Shown here piece by piece: positions 1 through 7,200 of a DNA stretch of 15,570 bases. The position numbers and the translations under genes are program-made. The stretch's first letter is position 1, and each line of letters starts with the position of its first letter. This stretch comes from JADJNW01 sp046314415 (GTDB taxonomy: Bacteria > Bacteroidota > Bacteroidia > Chitinophagales > Saprospiraceae): contig JBKBWT010000137.1 in the NCBI GenBank assembly GCA_046314415.1, positions 1 to 15,570 on the forward strand, in the 5' to 3' direction. The notes beneath the pieces are model-generated. The model ran no database searches, was not told the origin of the DNA, and saw nothing but the letters and a program-made list of their open reading frames with translations.

Positions 1-688
1 AATCTTCAGGATGAAATACATAATTTTCATTTTTAAAACCCAGTACATTTTTCAATATCCAGCGGTGTTCTGTTTTGCTATCGACTAAATCTTTAATGCG
101 TCCGCCGATTTTTATAATGGTATAATTTAAATACGGTGGCACCTCAAAACTCAGTTCGCTATGCGCCGTGGGCAATTCATTTTGAAAAAACCAGGGTTCG
201 AGGAAGTAAATACTTTTGGTATAAAAATTATATTTATATTCTATAATACTTCCCTGCTGCACCTTCGGAAACGCAATGTTAACCGAGCCCCAGTAATCAT
301 CTATTTTATCTGAAAAAATTTGATTATTATCCAATTCTACTTCCTGCGGCTTGCCGTCAACCGAACGATTAAACGTTTGCGCCCGCACTTCCTTTACATC
401 TTCGCGATTGTCATAACGCACATAAGGAATTTTAATATTTCCGTATTCTAATGCCTTACCATCTAAAATTTTGATACGCCGATGCCGCTCTATAACTGCC
501 TGAGCGCCATTGAAATGAATGCGCGCTTTATCCAATAAAATAATGGCTTGCGCAGCAGTATCATAGGGGCAATGTTCGAGGGTCCATTCTTCATTGGAAA
601 TTTTTCCCCAGCGGGTATCCACATTTTGTGCAGGAATAAAAGATGTAATATACAGGATAAATACGAAGGATAAAATAATGATTTTCAT
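1..688 (-). CDS. DUF3857-domain secreted protein, N-terminal part (runs off window)
   Basis: An open frame of 229 codons begins with ATG at 688-686 and runs off the left edge with no stop, so only the N-terminal part is present. The first 20 or so residues (MKIIILSFVFILYITSFIPA) form a clear signal peptide ending before QNVD. The following region, with RHRRIKILDGKALEYGNIKIPY at about residues 67-88 (first half RHRRIKILDG) and a later ISFEVP-like strand (ELSFEVPPYL), matches my memory of DUF3857, the beta-rich N-terminal domain of Bacteroidota proteins that usually continue into a transglutaminase-like domain. That second domain would lie outside the window. Function is unknown; export to the periplasm is inferred from the signal peptide. 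The start is the first ATG before the signal peptide. Confidence 0.75.
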   Translation of the reverse strand, partial: MKIIILSFVFILYITSFIPAQNVDTRWGKISNEEWTLEHCPYDTAAQAIILLDKARIHFNGAQAVIERHRRIKILDGKALEYGNIKIPYVRYDNREDVKEVRAQTFNRSVDGKPQEVELDNNQIFSDKIDDYWGSVNIAFPKVQQGSIIEYKYNFYTKSIYFLEPWFFQNELPTAHSELSFEVPPYLNYTIIKIGGRIKDLVDSKTEHRWILKNVLGFKNENYVFHPED

Positions 689-714
689 AGGATTAAATGA
701 GGAATTATGTTAAT

Positions 715-751
715 AAAGACTTTCGAAGTTTTGAAAACTTCAGAAGTCTTT
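715..751. repeat. Intergenic palindrome with 3-nt loop
   Basis: The arms aaagactt (715-722) and aagtcttt (744-751) pair perfectly. They are followed inward by a wobble, a mismatch and a second perfect 7-bp stem, gaagttt/aaacttc (725-731/735-741), closed on the loop tga. It lies between the stop of the T9SS protein gene (813) and the start of the DUF3857 gene (688), both minus strand. It could act as a terminator for the upstream gene, but there is no strong T-run. I recall near-identical palindromes scattered through Bacteroidota genomes. Confidence 0.75.
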
Positions 752-812
752 ACAATGCAATATTAATTCATTGCAAATATTTAGGAATTTTATTAAAAGT
801 GCAACAAGGAAA

Positions 813-2954
813 TTAACGAATTAGCGTGCAATTGCCTTTTTTAACAAAAATGCCTCCACCGAAGCAGCGAATTTCCGCATAATATCCATAGACATCAGGC
901 GGTAACGCCTCGCCTCTGAAAGTGCCGTCCCAGCCTTGCTCGCGTGCGGTGGATTCAAACACCCGCTGTCCCCAGCGATTATAAACCGCTAAATAAACCT
1001 GGTCAACATGATTACCGCGCACCCGAAATACATCATTTACCCCATCGTTATTGGGTGAAAATGCACTGGGAATGAAGATATAAGGCTCCTCACAGGCGAG
1101 ATTGACGACTACAATGGTACGCGACGCCACTGCTTCACAACCGGCTTCGTTTTGTACGGAGACTTCGTAAGTAGTTGTAGCTGTGGGACTTGCAAGCGGA
1201 TTAAATATATCAGAAAAATTTAAAGTTTGATCTGGCTGCCAATTATATTTAAAATGCGTATTATATGTTGCACTTAACTGCACGGTGCCCCGACCAAAGA
1301 TGGTATCTTGTGAAGCGGTAATCGTAAGATTATCAATATTTTCCGCAACTTTAACCAATACCGAGCGCTCAATCCGGCAGAATTCAGCGGTGTCGCTTAT
1401 TACCACCCGATATAATATACTAGAATCAATTAATACGACAGGATTCGGCGACAGTTTATTATTCAATCCATCCTCCGGAAACCATTCATAATCATAATTT
1501 GGATTAAAATTTGGATTCAAGGCGACCGAATCACCCCGACAAACAATCAAGGTATCCGGCAAATCTGCTTCGAGTAATGCCACATTAAACTCCTTTTCCA
1601 GCGCACTTTTGCAGCCATTTTCGGCTTCTACGCTCAAACGTAACGCGTAAGCGCCGCTTTCATCAATGGTAAATTCAGGATGCTGAGCATGACTCGTATC
1701 CCCGCTGGGTAATAATAACCAATTCCATTTCATCGGATTCGACAAAGCATCCGTGGTCTGATTTATTACATCGAATGTAATAGAATCATTACAAGAGGTA
1801 TAATTTAAGGTAAAATCCGGTTTTAAACTCAAGGGTAATAAGCGAATTTCTTGTTCAAAAGTGTCCGCGCAAACCGTGTTCGGCTCAACAATCAAGCGGA
1901 TTGTATGCACGCCGGTGTCGGGAAAGGTGTAAGTCGGATTTAATTCAGTCGAAATATCCTGATTATTAAATTGCCATAATAAATCGCTCGAATTTTCACT
2001 GCGATTGGTAAATTGCACGGTCAAGTTTCCGCATTCCAGCTCTGGCACAAAAAAACCGGCAGTCGGTCGCCCACAAACGCCCACATTATATTGAAAATCA
2101 CGTCGGGTAGTGGAAATCAATTCGCCATTGCGATACTCTTCCACGCAAATGCCCACTACAAACTGCCCGATGGTATTGGGTACGCCCGTCAGAAATCCGG
2201 TTTGTGCATCAATGCGCAAGGGCGCTCCGCCGGGCAAACCATTCAACATATTTTCCACGCCATATGGCGGACTCACCCAATTTACCGGGAGGTACGGCGG
2301 CGCGCCGGGCGGCTGCGGACGCGGGATTTGCTGGCTGGCACCGAGCCAAGGTTCACAAAGTTTATACACGATCGAGTCCCCATCTACATCCACCGCCGAT
2401 TGGTCAAAATCAATGGGTTCATTCACACAAATGTAAATCGGGGGCCAGGTTTTAAATTTGGGATTGCTATTACATTCTAATAATGCTTTTTCAGTAATGG
2501 TAACGCCGTACGTAGCGCCGGAAGCCAAAGGATTTATAATATTTAAAATTGTTTGATTGCGACAGCAGCGCTGATAAGCCAATTGATAACCACCAGCTCT
2601 TGGCAATAATTCAATCGTATCGCGGTAAGTCGTGGTATGCACGCACACATTGGGCGGCGCCACAAAACATTGCCCACTGAGCACCGGACTCAGCGTATCA
2701 TTATTTAGTAAGGGTAATAAAATTTGCCCCAGATAAAGATTATTTACATCAAAAATGCCGATGGACGCCGGATTGTCAAACCACGCATTAGGATCGCCAT
2801 AAAAACAATCGCGAAAAATGGTCAGGGTAATTTCGTATTGATTGTTGCCCAGACACGTATAATTCATCTCGCCACCGACGATGTGGGTAGCGCGAGCCAA
2901 TGGCAAAAACCATAAAAAACAGACAATTGTAATCAGATACTTCAAGGGATTCAA
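813..2954 (-). CDS. Large secreted PKD/gliding-motility-type protein with T9SS type B sorting domain
   Basis: This 713-residue protein is predicted to be exported by Sec and then by the type IX secretion system. A hydrophobic signal peptide (about residues 1-22, ending LARA) is followed by THIVGGEMNY, the start of an N-terminal module common in Saprospira/Chitinophaga-type surface proteins. PKD-like folds occupy about 300-375 and 380-455, with more Ig-like strands at about 465-620. From about residue 629 the C-terminus is a classic CHU_C/gliding-motility C-terminal domain: PSAFSPNNDGVNDVF, then YNRWGQRVFES, GWDGT and LPPDVYGYY. This domain is the secretion signal. The start codon is TTG (2954-2952) directly after an in-frame TAA; another TTG three codons on would also give a good signal peptide, and no in-frame ATG precedes it. 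Its stop is 124 nt from the DUF3857 start. Likely role: cell-surface or released adhesin-like protein; the specific ligand is unknown. Confidence 0.88.
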   Translation of the reverse strand: MNPLKYLITIVCFLWFLPLARATHIVGGEMNYTCLGNNQYEITLTIFRDCFYGDPNAWFDNPASIGIFDVNNLYLGQILLPLLNNDTLSPVLSGQCFVAPPNVCVHTTTYRDTIELLPRAGGYQLAYQRCCRNQTILNIINPLASGATYGVTITEKALLECNSNPKFKTWPPIYICVNEPIDFDQSAVDVDGDSIVYKLCEPWLGASQQIPRPQPPGAPPYLPVNWVSPPYGVENMLNGLPGGAPLRIDAQTGFLTGVPNTIGQFVVGICVEEYRNGELISTTRRDFQYNVGVCGRPTAGFFVPELECGNLTVQFTNRSENSSDLLWQFNNQDISTELNPTYTFPDTGVHTIRLIVEPNTVCADTFEQEIRLLPLSLKPDFTLNYTSCNDSITFDVINQTTDALSNPMKWNWLLLPSGDTSHAQHPEFTIDESGAYALRLSVEAENGCKSALEKEFNVALLEADLPDTLIVCRGDSVALNPNFNPNYDYEWFPEDGLNNKLSPNPVVLIDSSILYRVVISDTAEFCRIERSVLVKVAENIDNLTITASQDTIFGRGTVQLSATYNTHFKYNWQPDQTLNFSDIFNPLASPTATTTYEVSVQNEAGCEAVASRTIVVVNLACEEPYIFIPSAFSPNNDGVNDVFRVRGNHVDQVYLAVYNRWGQRVFESTAREQGWDGTFRGEALPPDVYGYYAEIRCFGGGIFVKKGNCTLIR

Positions 2955-2976
2955 TTATAAATGCTTTGCTGCTAAT

Positions 2977-4059
2977 TTACATATAATTATGCTTAATTTC
3001 AAATGCTACTGTCTTCACCCGCCTACTCTGTCGTCCGTCCGGCATTGGCTCATATAATATCATATCTTTTGCTAATGGATGTTCGAACACTTCCTGCATA
3101 TTGCGAATACCGGCGGCGGGCACACCGACATTTTTAAACAGTAATAATAATTCGTCTCTATTATATTGTTGGAAGGCAGGTTGTAATAAGTCTAATAATA
3201 TTACACGATGCTTGACCCGATTCGCATTGGTGGAAAAACGTTCGTCTAAATTGATTTTCAGCACTTTACAAAGATGTTGAAATTGACGCTCGGTACCAAT
3301 GGCTAATACAATCGGTTTATGATCTTTCGTATATAATATATCGCCGTAAGGCGCAATATTCGGGTGCTGCGTACCCAAACGCTGCGGAATATGCCCGGCC
3401 ATGAGCCAGTTCGTCGCCTGATTGGCTAATGATGCCACCGCTGACTCAAATAATGATACGGTGATGTAACTTCCCTCACCGGTTTTATACAAATGTAATA
3501 ATGCCAGTAATATTCCTTCTTTTAATTGATGTGCGGCGAGTAAATCAATGAGCGCAACCGGCATTTTTACTGGCTCGCGCCCGGGTTCACCGGTCATGTA
3601 AAGAAATCCTGCTTCAGCTTGCAATACGACATCAAACGCCGGCGTATCGTCCTTTTCACCAAAGCCGGTAATCTGACCAAAAATTAACTTCGGATTTAGA
3701 GTTTTTAAATACTCGTAATCCATGCGCATTTTTTGCGCCGAATCCTGCCGGAAATTGCTGATAACGACATCGGTATTTTGAATCATTTCATGTACAAAAA
3801 CCTGATCTTCTTCATTTTGTAAATTCAAAAAATATACATTTTTATGCCAGTTGACACTGCAATAATAAGCCGAATAAGGCGTGTCGGGGTCTTCTTCGGG
3901 CACTTTCCACAAGCGGGTGACGTCGCCGCCCGTGGTTTTATTTTCAATTTTAATCACTTCTGCGCCCAATTCAGCAAAAAATAGCCCTACGGCAGGTCCA
4001 GCGAGTACGCTAGCCAGCTCAATGACTTTTAAATCTTTAAAAAATTGATTTGTTTCCAT
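2977..4059 (-). CDS. Family III CoA-transferase (CaiB/BaiF type)
   Basis: The 360-residue product matches the CaiB/BaiF (formyl-CoA transferase) family, which moves CoA between carboxylic acids through a covalent aspartyl intermediate. The N-terminal LKVIELASVLAGPAVGLFFA followed by LGAEVIKIE is the family signature. A central EAGFLYMTGEPGREPVKMPV precedes ALIDLLAAHQ, where Asp172 aligns with the catalytic aspartate. The TGEGSYITVSLFESA segment and the late VPAAGIRNMQEVFEHP segment are also typical. It is slightly short for the family (usually about 380-400). The substrate cannot be read from sequence and no pathway partner is adjacent. It ends 22 nt before the T9SS gene on the same strand, so they may be co-transcribed, and it is divergent from nnr. 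ATG start at 4059. Confidence 0.88.
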   Translation of the reverse strand: METNQFFKDLKVIELASVLAGPAVGLFFAELGAEVIKIENKTTGGDVTRLWKVPEEDPDTPYSAYYCSVNWHKNVYFLNLQNEEDQVFVHEMIQNTDVVISNFRQDSAQKMRMDYEYLKTLNPKLIFGQITGFGEKDDTPAFDVVLQAEAGFLYMTGEPGREPVKMPVALIDLLAAHQLKEGILLALLHLYKTGEGSYITVSLFESAVASLANQATNWLMAGHIPQRLGTQHPNIAPYGDILYTKDHKPIVLAIGTERQFQHLCKVLKINLDERFSTNANRVKHRVILLDLLQPAFQQYNRDELLLLFKNVGVPAAGIRNMQEVFEHPLAKDMILYEPMPDGRQSRRVKTVAFEIKHNYM

Positions 4060-4139
4060 GATATTTCAATCAAAATCGCCGGAAATTACGTTAATTTTTC
4101 AGATGTCAGATTTTAAAGTAAAAAACCGAATTCGTACTT

Positions 4140-4177
4140 CCCGACATTAACACATTAACACCAGAACACTTAAACAC
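4140..4177. repeat. Degenerate low-complexity tandem words before nnr start
   Basis: Loosely repeated words (acattaac, acattaac, acacttaaac) run right up to the ATG of nnr in the 118-nt divergent intergenic region. No Shine-Dalgarno and no TAnnTTTG promoter box is seen here. Similar drifting word repeats occur in at least three other intergenic spots in the window (about 5690-5768, 8863-8917, 11346-11425), each with its own sequence. Confidence 0.45.
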
Positions 4178-5706
4178 ATGAAGATACTGAGTGCTCCGCA
4201 AATTAAAGAATTAGACGCCTATACCATTGCAAACGAGCCAATTGCATCCATTGACCTCATGGAGCGGGCAGCGCAGACGTTTGTAGATTGGTTTGTACAA
4301 AAATTTCCTGATGAAGATACGCCGGTGTATATTTTTTGTGGTCCGGGTAATAATGGTGGGGACGGACTGGCGGCGGCGCGGCTTTTGCAACAGCGATTTT
4401 ATACAATAACGGTGTATGCCTGTCAGATTGGCTCGGACGCCACGGAGGATTTTCAAAAAAACTGGCAACGCCTGCCTCGCAAAACAGAAATGAAAATTTT
4501 CAGCATTTGGCAGGATGATTATCTACCAGAACTACCTGAAAATTCGATTGTTATAGATGCAATTTTTGGTTCAGGTCTGAATCGTCCCATTGAGGGCTAT
4601 TGGGCAGATTTGGTCGCCTATTTAAATGACCAGCCGGTAACACGCGTCGCTATTGACATTCCATCTGGCTTGTACGCCGATCGGCATACCGAAGGCGTTT
4701 GCATCCGGGCACATTACACTTTTACCTTTGAAATGCCCAAGCTGGCGTTCGTTTTTCCGGAAAATTATGATAAAGTAGGTGAATGGTATTATCATAGTAT
4801 TCAGTTGCATCCCGATTTTATTCATAAAACGCCATCGCAATATTATTATTTGGATAAAAACATGATACGGCGTTTCCTACATCGAAGACAAAAATACGAT
4901 CATAAAGGCACGTATGGGCATGCTTTGCTCATCGTGGGTAGTTACGGTAAAATCGGTGCCGCCATTCTCGCNNNNNNNNNNTCGCGGCGCGTGCCTGCCT
5001 GCGCAGCGGCGTGGGCTTACTCTCGATACATGCGCCTAAATGTGCCTACCCTATTCTACAAATCAGCGTACCGGAAGCAATGGTGAGCGTAGATCGGCAC
5101 GAATTTTATTTTTCGGAGATTCCTGAGTTGAAAAAATACCAAGCCATTGGCGTCGGGAGTGGATTAGATACTAAGAAAACTTCGGCGGAGGCGCTAGAAA
5201 TTTTAATGGAGGAATATCAAGAACCAATGATTATTGATGCCGATGGTTTAAATCTGATCGCAAAAAATAAAAATTTAATGGGTAAAATCCCGAAAGACAG
5301 CATTTTAACCCCACATCCGAAAGAATTTTCGCGTTTATTCGGCGAAGCCTCCGACGATTTTGCCCGGAATAAATTGCAGCGCTTGATGGCACAGGAATTA
5401 GGGGTTTATATTATATTAAAAGGTGCGAATACGTGTATTGCGGCTCCTGATGGCAGCTGTTATTTTAATTCAACCGGCAATCCCGGCATGGCTACGGGTG
5501 GCACCGGCGATGTGCTGACCGGCATTATTACGGGTTTGCTGGCACAGCAATATTCCCCTTTGGAAGCAGCCATTTTGGGCGTATATTTACACGGATTGGC
5601 GGGCGATCTGGCAGCGGAAGAGGTTGGGCAGGAGGCTTTAATTGCGGGAGATTTGATTCAACATTTAGGTAAAGCTTTTAAAGTAGTTGAAGGGTTGAAT
5701 AGTTGA
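4178..5706 (+). CDS. nnr: Bifunctional NAD(P)H-hydrate epimerase / ADP-dependent NAD(P)H-hydrate dehydratase (interrupted by N gap)
   Basis: The enzyme repairs damaged NAD(P)H: the N-terminal YjeF domain epimerises NAD(P)HX and the C-terminal ribokinase-like domain dehydrates it with ADP. The epimerase part (about 1-215) shows GPGNNGGDGLAAARLL, DAIFGSGLNRPIEG and IDIPSGLYAD. The dehydratase part shows GSYGKIGAAIL before the gap, then ARACLRSGVGLLSIHAPKCA, LTPHPKEFSRLFG and NPGMATGGTGDVLTG, the last being the nucleotide/catalytic signature. The frame changes across the ten Ns at 4972-4981. The bases tcgc flank the gap on both sides; collapsing the Ns plus one tcgc copy gives ILAARACLRSG in one frame and a protein of 504 residues, the normal length. 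So this is an assembly join, not a broken gene. cobB follows 62 nt downstream on the same strand. ATG start at 4178. Confidence 0.93.
4972..4981. other. Assembly gap (10 N) inside nnr, probably zero-length
   Basis: Ten Ns separate two sequences sharing the 4-base end tcgc (4968-4971 and 4982-4985). Removing the Ns and one copy (14 nt) restores the reading frame and the conserved ILAARACLRSG sequence. The gap therefore looks like a default-length scaffold join between overlapping contigs. Confidence 0.85.
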
Positions 5707-5753
5707 AGGGTTGGATCAGGAGCAGTCGTTTTCAACTTATCACCCCTTCAACT
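5701..5753. repeat. Inverted repeat between nnr and cobB
   Basis: agttgaaggg (5701-5710) is the exact reverse complement of cccttcaact (5744-5753), with a 33-nt loop. Further drifting copies of the same words (gaagggttgaa before, ttatcaac and tttcaac after) fill 5690-5768. The left arm overlaps the nnr stop codon and the right side abuts the cobB ATG. It has no T-run, so it is a structured low-complexity repeat rather than a clear terminator. Confidence 0.6.
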
Positions 5754-5768
5754 TATCAACTTTTCAAC

Positions 5769-6461
5769 ATGAGGAAAATTGTGATTCTAACCGGCGCAGG
5801 CATTAGCGCCGAGAGCGGTATTAGCACTTTTCGCGATGCGGGCGGCTTGTGGGAGCAATATGACATTATGGAAGTGGCTTCGATCGATGGCTGGTACAAG
5901 AACAAAGCCCTGGTACTGGAATTTTACAATCAGCGCCGACGGCAGTTATTTTCGGTAGAACCGAATGCCGGGCATCGGGCACTGGTCGCATTGGAGCAAA
6001 AATTTGAGGTTTCGATCATTACCCAAAATGTGGACGACTTACACGAGCGTGCCGGTAGCAGCAAAGTCATGCATTTACACGGTGAACTGCGCAAAGCCCG
6101 AAGTACAGAAGATGAATTTTTAATATATGATTGGGATAAAGATATTCAAATTGGCGATGTTTGTGAATTGGGTAGTCAATTACGTCCACACATTGTCTGG
6201 TTTGGAGAAGTTGTACCGATGATAACCATCGCCGCAGCGGAAGTAATGAAAGCCGATATTTTATTAATAATTGGCACTTCTTTACAAGTATATCCGGCTG
6301 CAGGATTAGCAGGCTATGCACCAGAACATGCCCGCATTTATTACATCGATCCGCATCCTGGTATTACATCTAATAATCATAATTTTATCATATTACCAGA
6401 AAAAGCGACAACCGGCGTCCCTAAAGTCGTACAAGAACTGCTTAATAAAAGCGATACATAA
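5769..6461 (+). CDS. cobB: CobB-type NAD-dependent protein deacylase (Sir2 family, zinc-less)
   Basis: The sirtuin uses NAD+ to remove acyl groups from protein lysines. With the ATG at 5769 the product is 230 residues; the frame is open further upstream (5703), but that extension is encoded by low-complexity repeat and the conserved fold begins at once with MRKIVILTGAGISAESG. Visible motifs: GAGISAESGISTFRDAGGLW (NAD binding), FYNQRRRQL with Tyr53 and Arg56 (the YxxR pair of class III desuccinylases/demalonylases), TQNVDDLHERAGS at 85-97, catalytic His104 in HLHGEL, LRPHIVWFGE and IIGTSLQVYPAAGL. The zinc-finger segment after HGEL contains only one cysteine, so the structural zinc site is missing, as I recall for many Bacteroidota homologues. 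It follows nnr on the same strand (both NAD-related, the link is inference). Its end overlaps the next, convergent gene by 20 nt. Confidence 0.92.
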   Translation: MRKIVILTGAGISAESGISTFRDAGGLWEQYDIMEVASIDGWYKNKALVLEFYNQRRRQLFSVEPNAGHRALVALEQKFEVSIITQNVDDLHERAGSSKVMHLHGELRKARSTEDEFLIYDWDKDIQIGDVCELGSQLRPHIVWFGEVVPMITIAAAEVMKADILLIIGTSLQVYPAAGLAGYAPEHARIYYIDPHPGITSNNHNFIILPEKATTGVPKVVQELLNKSDT

Positions 6462-7131
6462 CATTTACGCCATAAAACCAATACCAATCGCCCGCATCAG
6501 GATTAGCGGCTTTGCTGATACCATCTAAATAATCGGTAAATGGAAAACGGGATCCCGCTTCTAAACTTACCATCCATTCGGGATTTACATCATAACGAAC
6601 CCCTAAACCAAGCGGTACTACTAAATGAAACAGCGCATTATTACGTTGCAAGTCCTGCTGTATCGGATTTTGACTGCCCGGAGCCCCAAGATCAGGAAAC
6701 ATAGGCTGGGCATTCGCCAGACAAAACCCTACTCCACCCAGCAAGTAAGGCGAAAAATAAAAGGAATGCTGCCTCTCCCGCCATTCGCGCCATCTGCCGA
6801 GCGGCTCCCATTCTACTACCCCCGACAATTCCATCAGATCTGTTGTAAAACGAAAACCCCGCATGGCTCGCTCCGGCGCATTTCGATCATCTCCGGATAA
6901 AGCGGCTATCATAAAATTAGCCCGGAATTTTAGCGTGTAATAATAATTGTAACGTGCAGTAAAACCAATAGCAGGATTCGACCCTTTTAAAAAATTCGGC
7001 TGCGAAAGATCTCCCTGATACACTGCAAAGCCCAGAAAAGGTCCTGCTTCCCAACCGGTCAATTGTGCTTGAATGGCAGATAATATCGATAAGTGTAAAA
7101 CAACTATTAATAAAGTCTTTTTATATAACAT
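6442..7131 (-). CDS. DUF6089-type outer-membrane beta-barrel protein
   Basis: A 229-residue exported protein. The frame is open to 7164, but the best start is the ATG at 7131: it places a clean signal peptide (MLYKKTLLIVVLHLSILSAI, cleaved near IQA) directly at the N-terminus, and a promoter box lies about 30 nt upstream. The mature protein starts QLTGWEAGPFLGFAVYQGDL and continues with alternating strands (YNYYYTLKFRANFMIAALSG, VVEWEPLG, the glycine-rich PLGLGVRYDV, and a final YRFY ending in an aromatic residue as in outer-membrane barrels). The pattern matches DUF6089, a Bacteroidota family of unknown function, and it is clearly paralogous to the next gene upstream on the same strand. No C-terminal domain follows the barrel. 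Confidence 0.8.
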   Translation of the reverse strand: MLYKKTLLIVVLHLSILSAIQAQLTGWEAGPFLGFAVYQGDLSQPNFLKGSNPAIGFTARYNYYYTLKFRANFMIAALSGDDRNAPERAMRGFRFTTDLMELSGVVEWEPLGRWREWRERQHSFYFSPYLLGGVGFCLANAQPMFPDLGAPGSQNPIQQDLQRNNALFHLVVPLGLGVRYDVNPEWMVSLEAGSRFPFTDYLDGISKAANPDAGDWYWFYGVNVMYRFY

Positions 7132-7161
7132 AAATTTTATGTGGGTTATAACAAAACGCCA

Positions 7162-7169
7162 CAAAAGTA
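7162..7169 (-). promoter_or_regulatory. Bacteroidota-type -7 box upstream of DUF6089 gene
   Basis: On the minus strand the sequence is TACTTTTG, a perfect match to the Bacteroidota -7 consensus TAnnTTTG, about 30 nt upstream of the ATG at 7131. A TTTTTG lies 24 nt further upstream as a possible -33 element, slightly farther than usual. This supports separate transcription of the smaller DUF6089 gene from its upstream paralogue. Confidence 0.5.
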
Positions 7170-7200
7170 CTCAGAAATCAATGAAACTTTTAACAAAAAC

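Noticed and set aside
2013..2480. 155-codon and nested plus-strand frames
   Set aside because: They are antisense to the T9SS protein gene and several overlap in different frames; no signal or family features.
4060..4177. Divergent promoters between the CoA-transferase and nnr
   Set aside because: No TAnnTTTG box is present on either strand; near matches are too weak to report.
5703..5768. Longer N-terminus for cobB
   Set aside because: The extra 22 codons lie in the inverted low-complexity repeat after nnr, and the Sir2 fold begins directly at the ATG at 5769.
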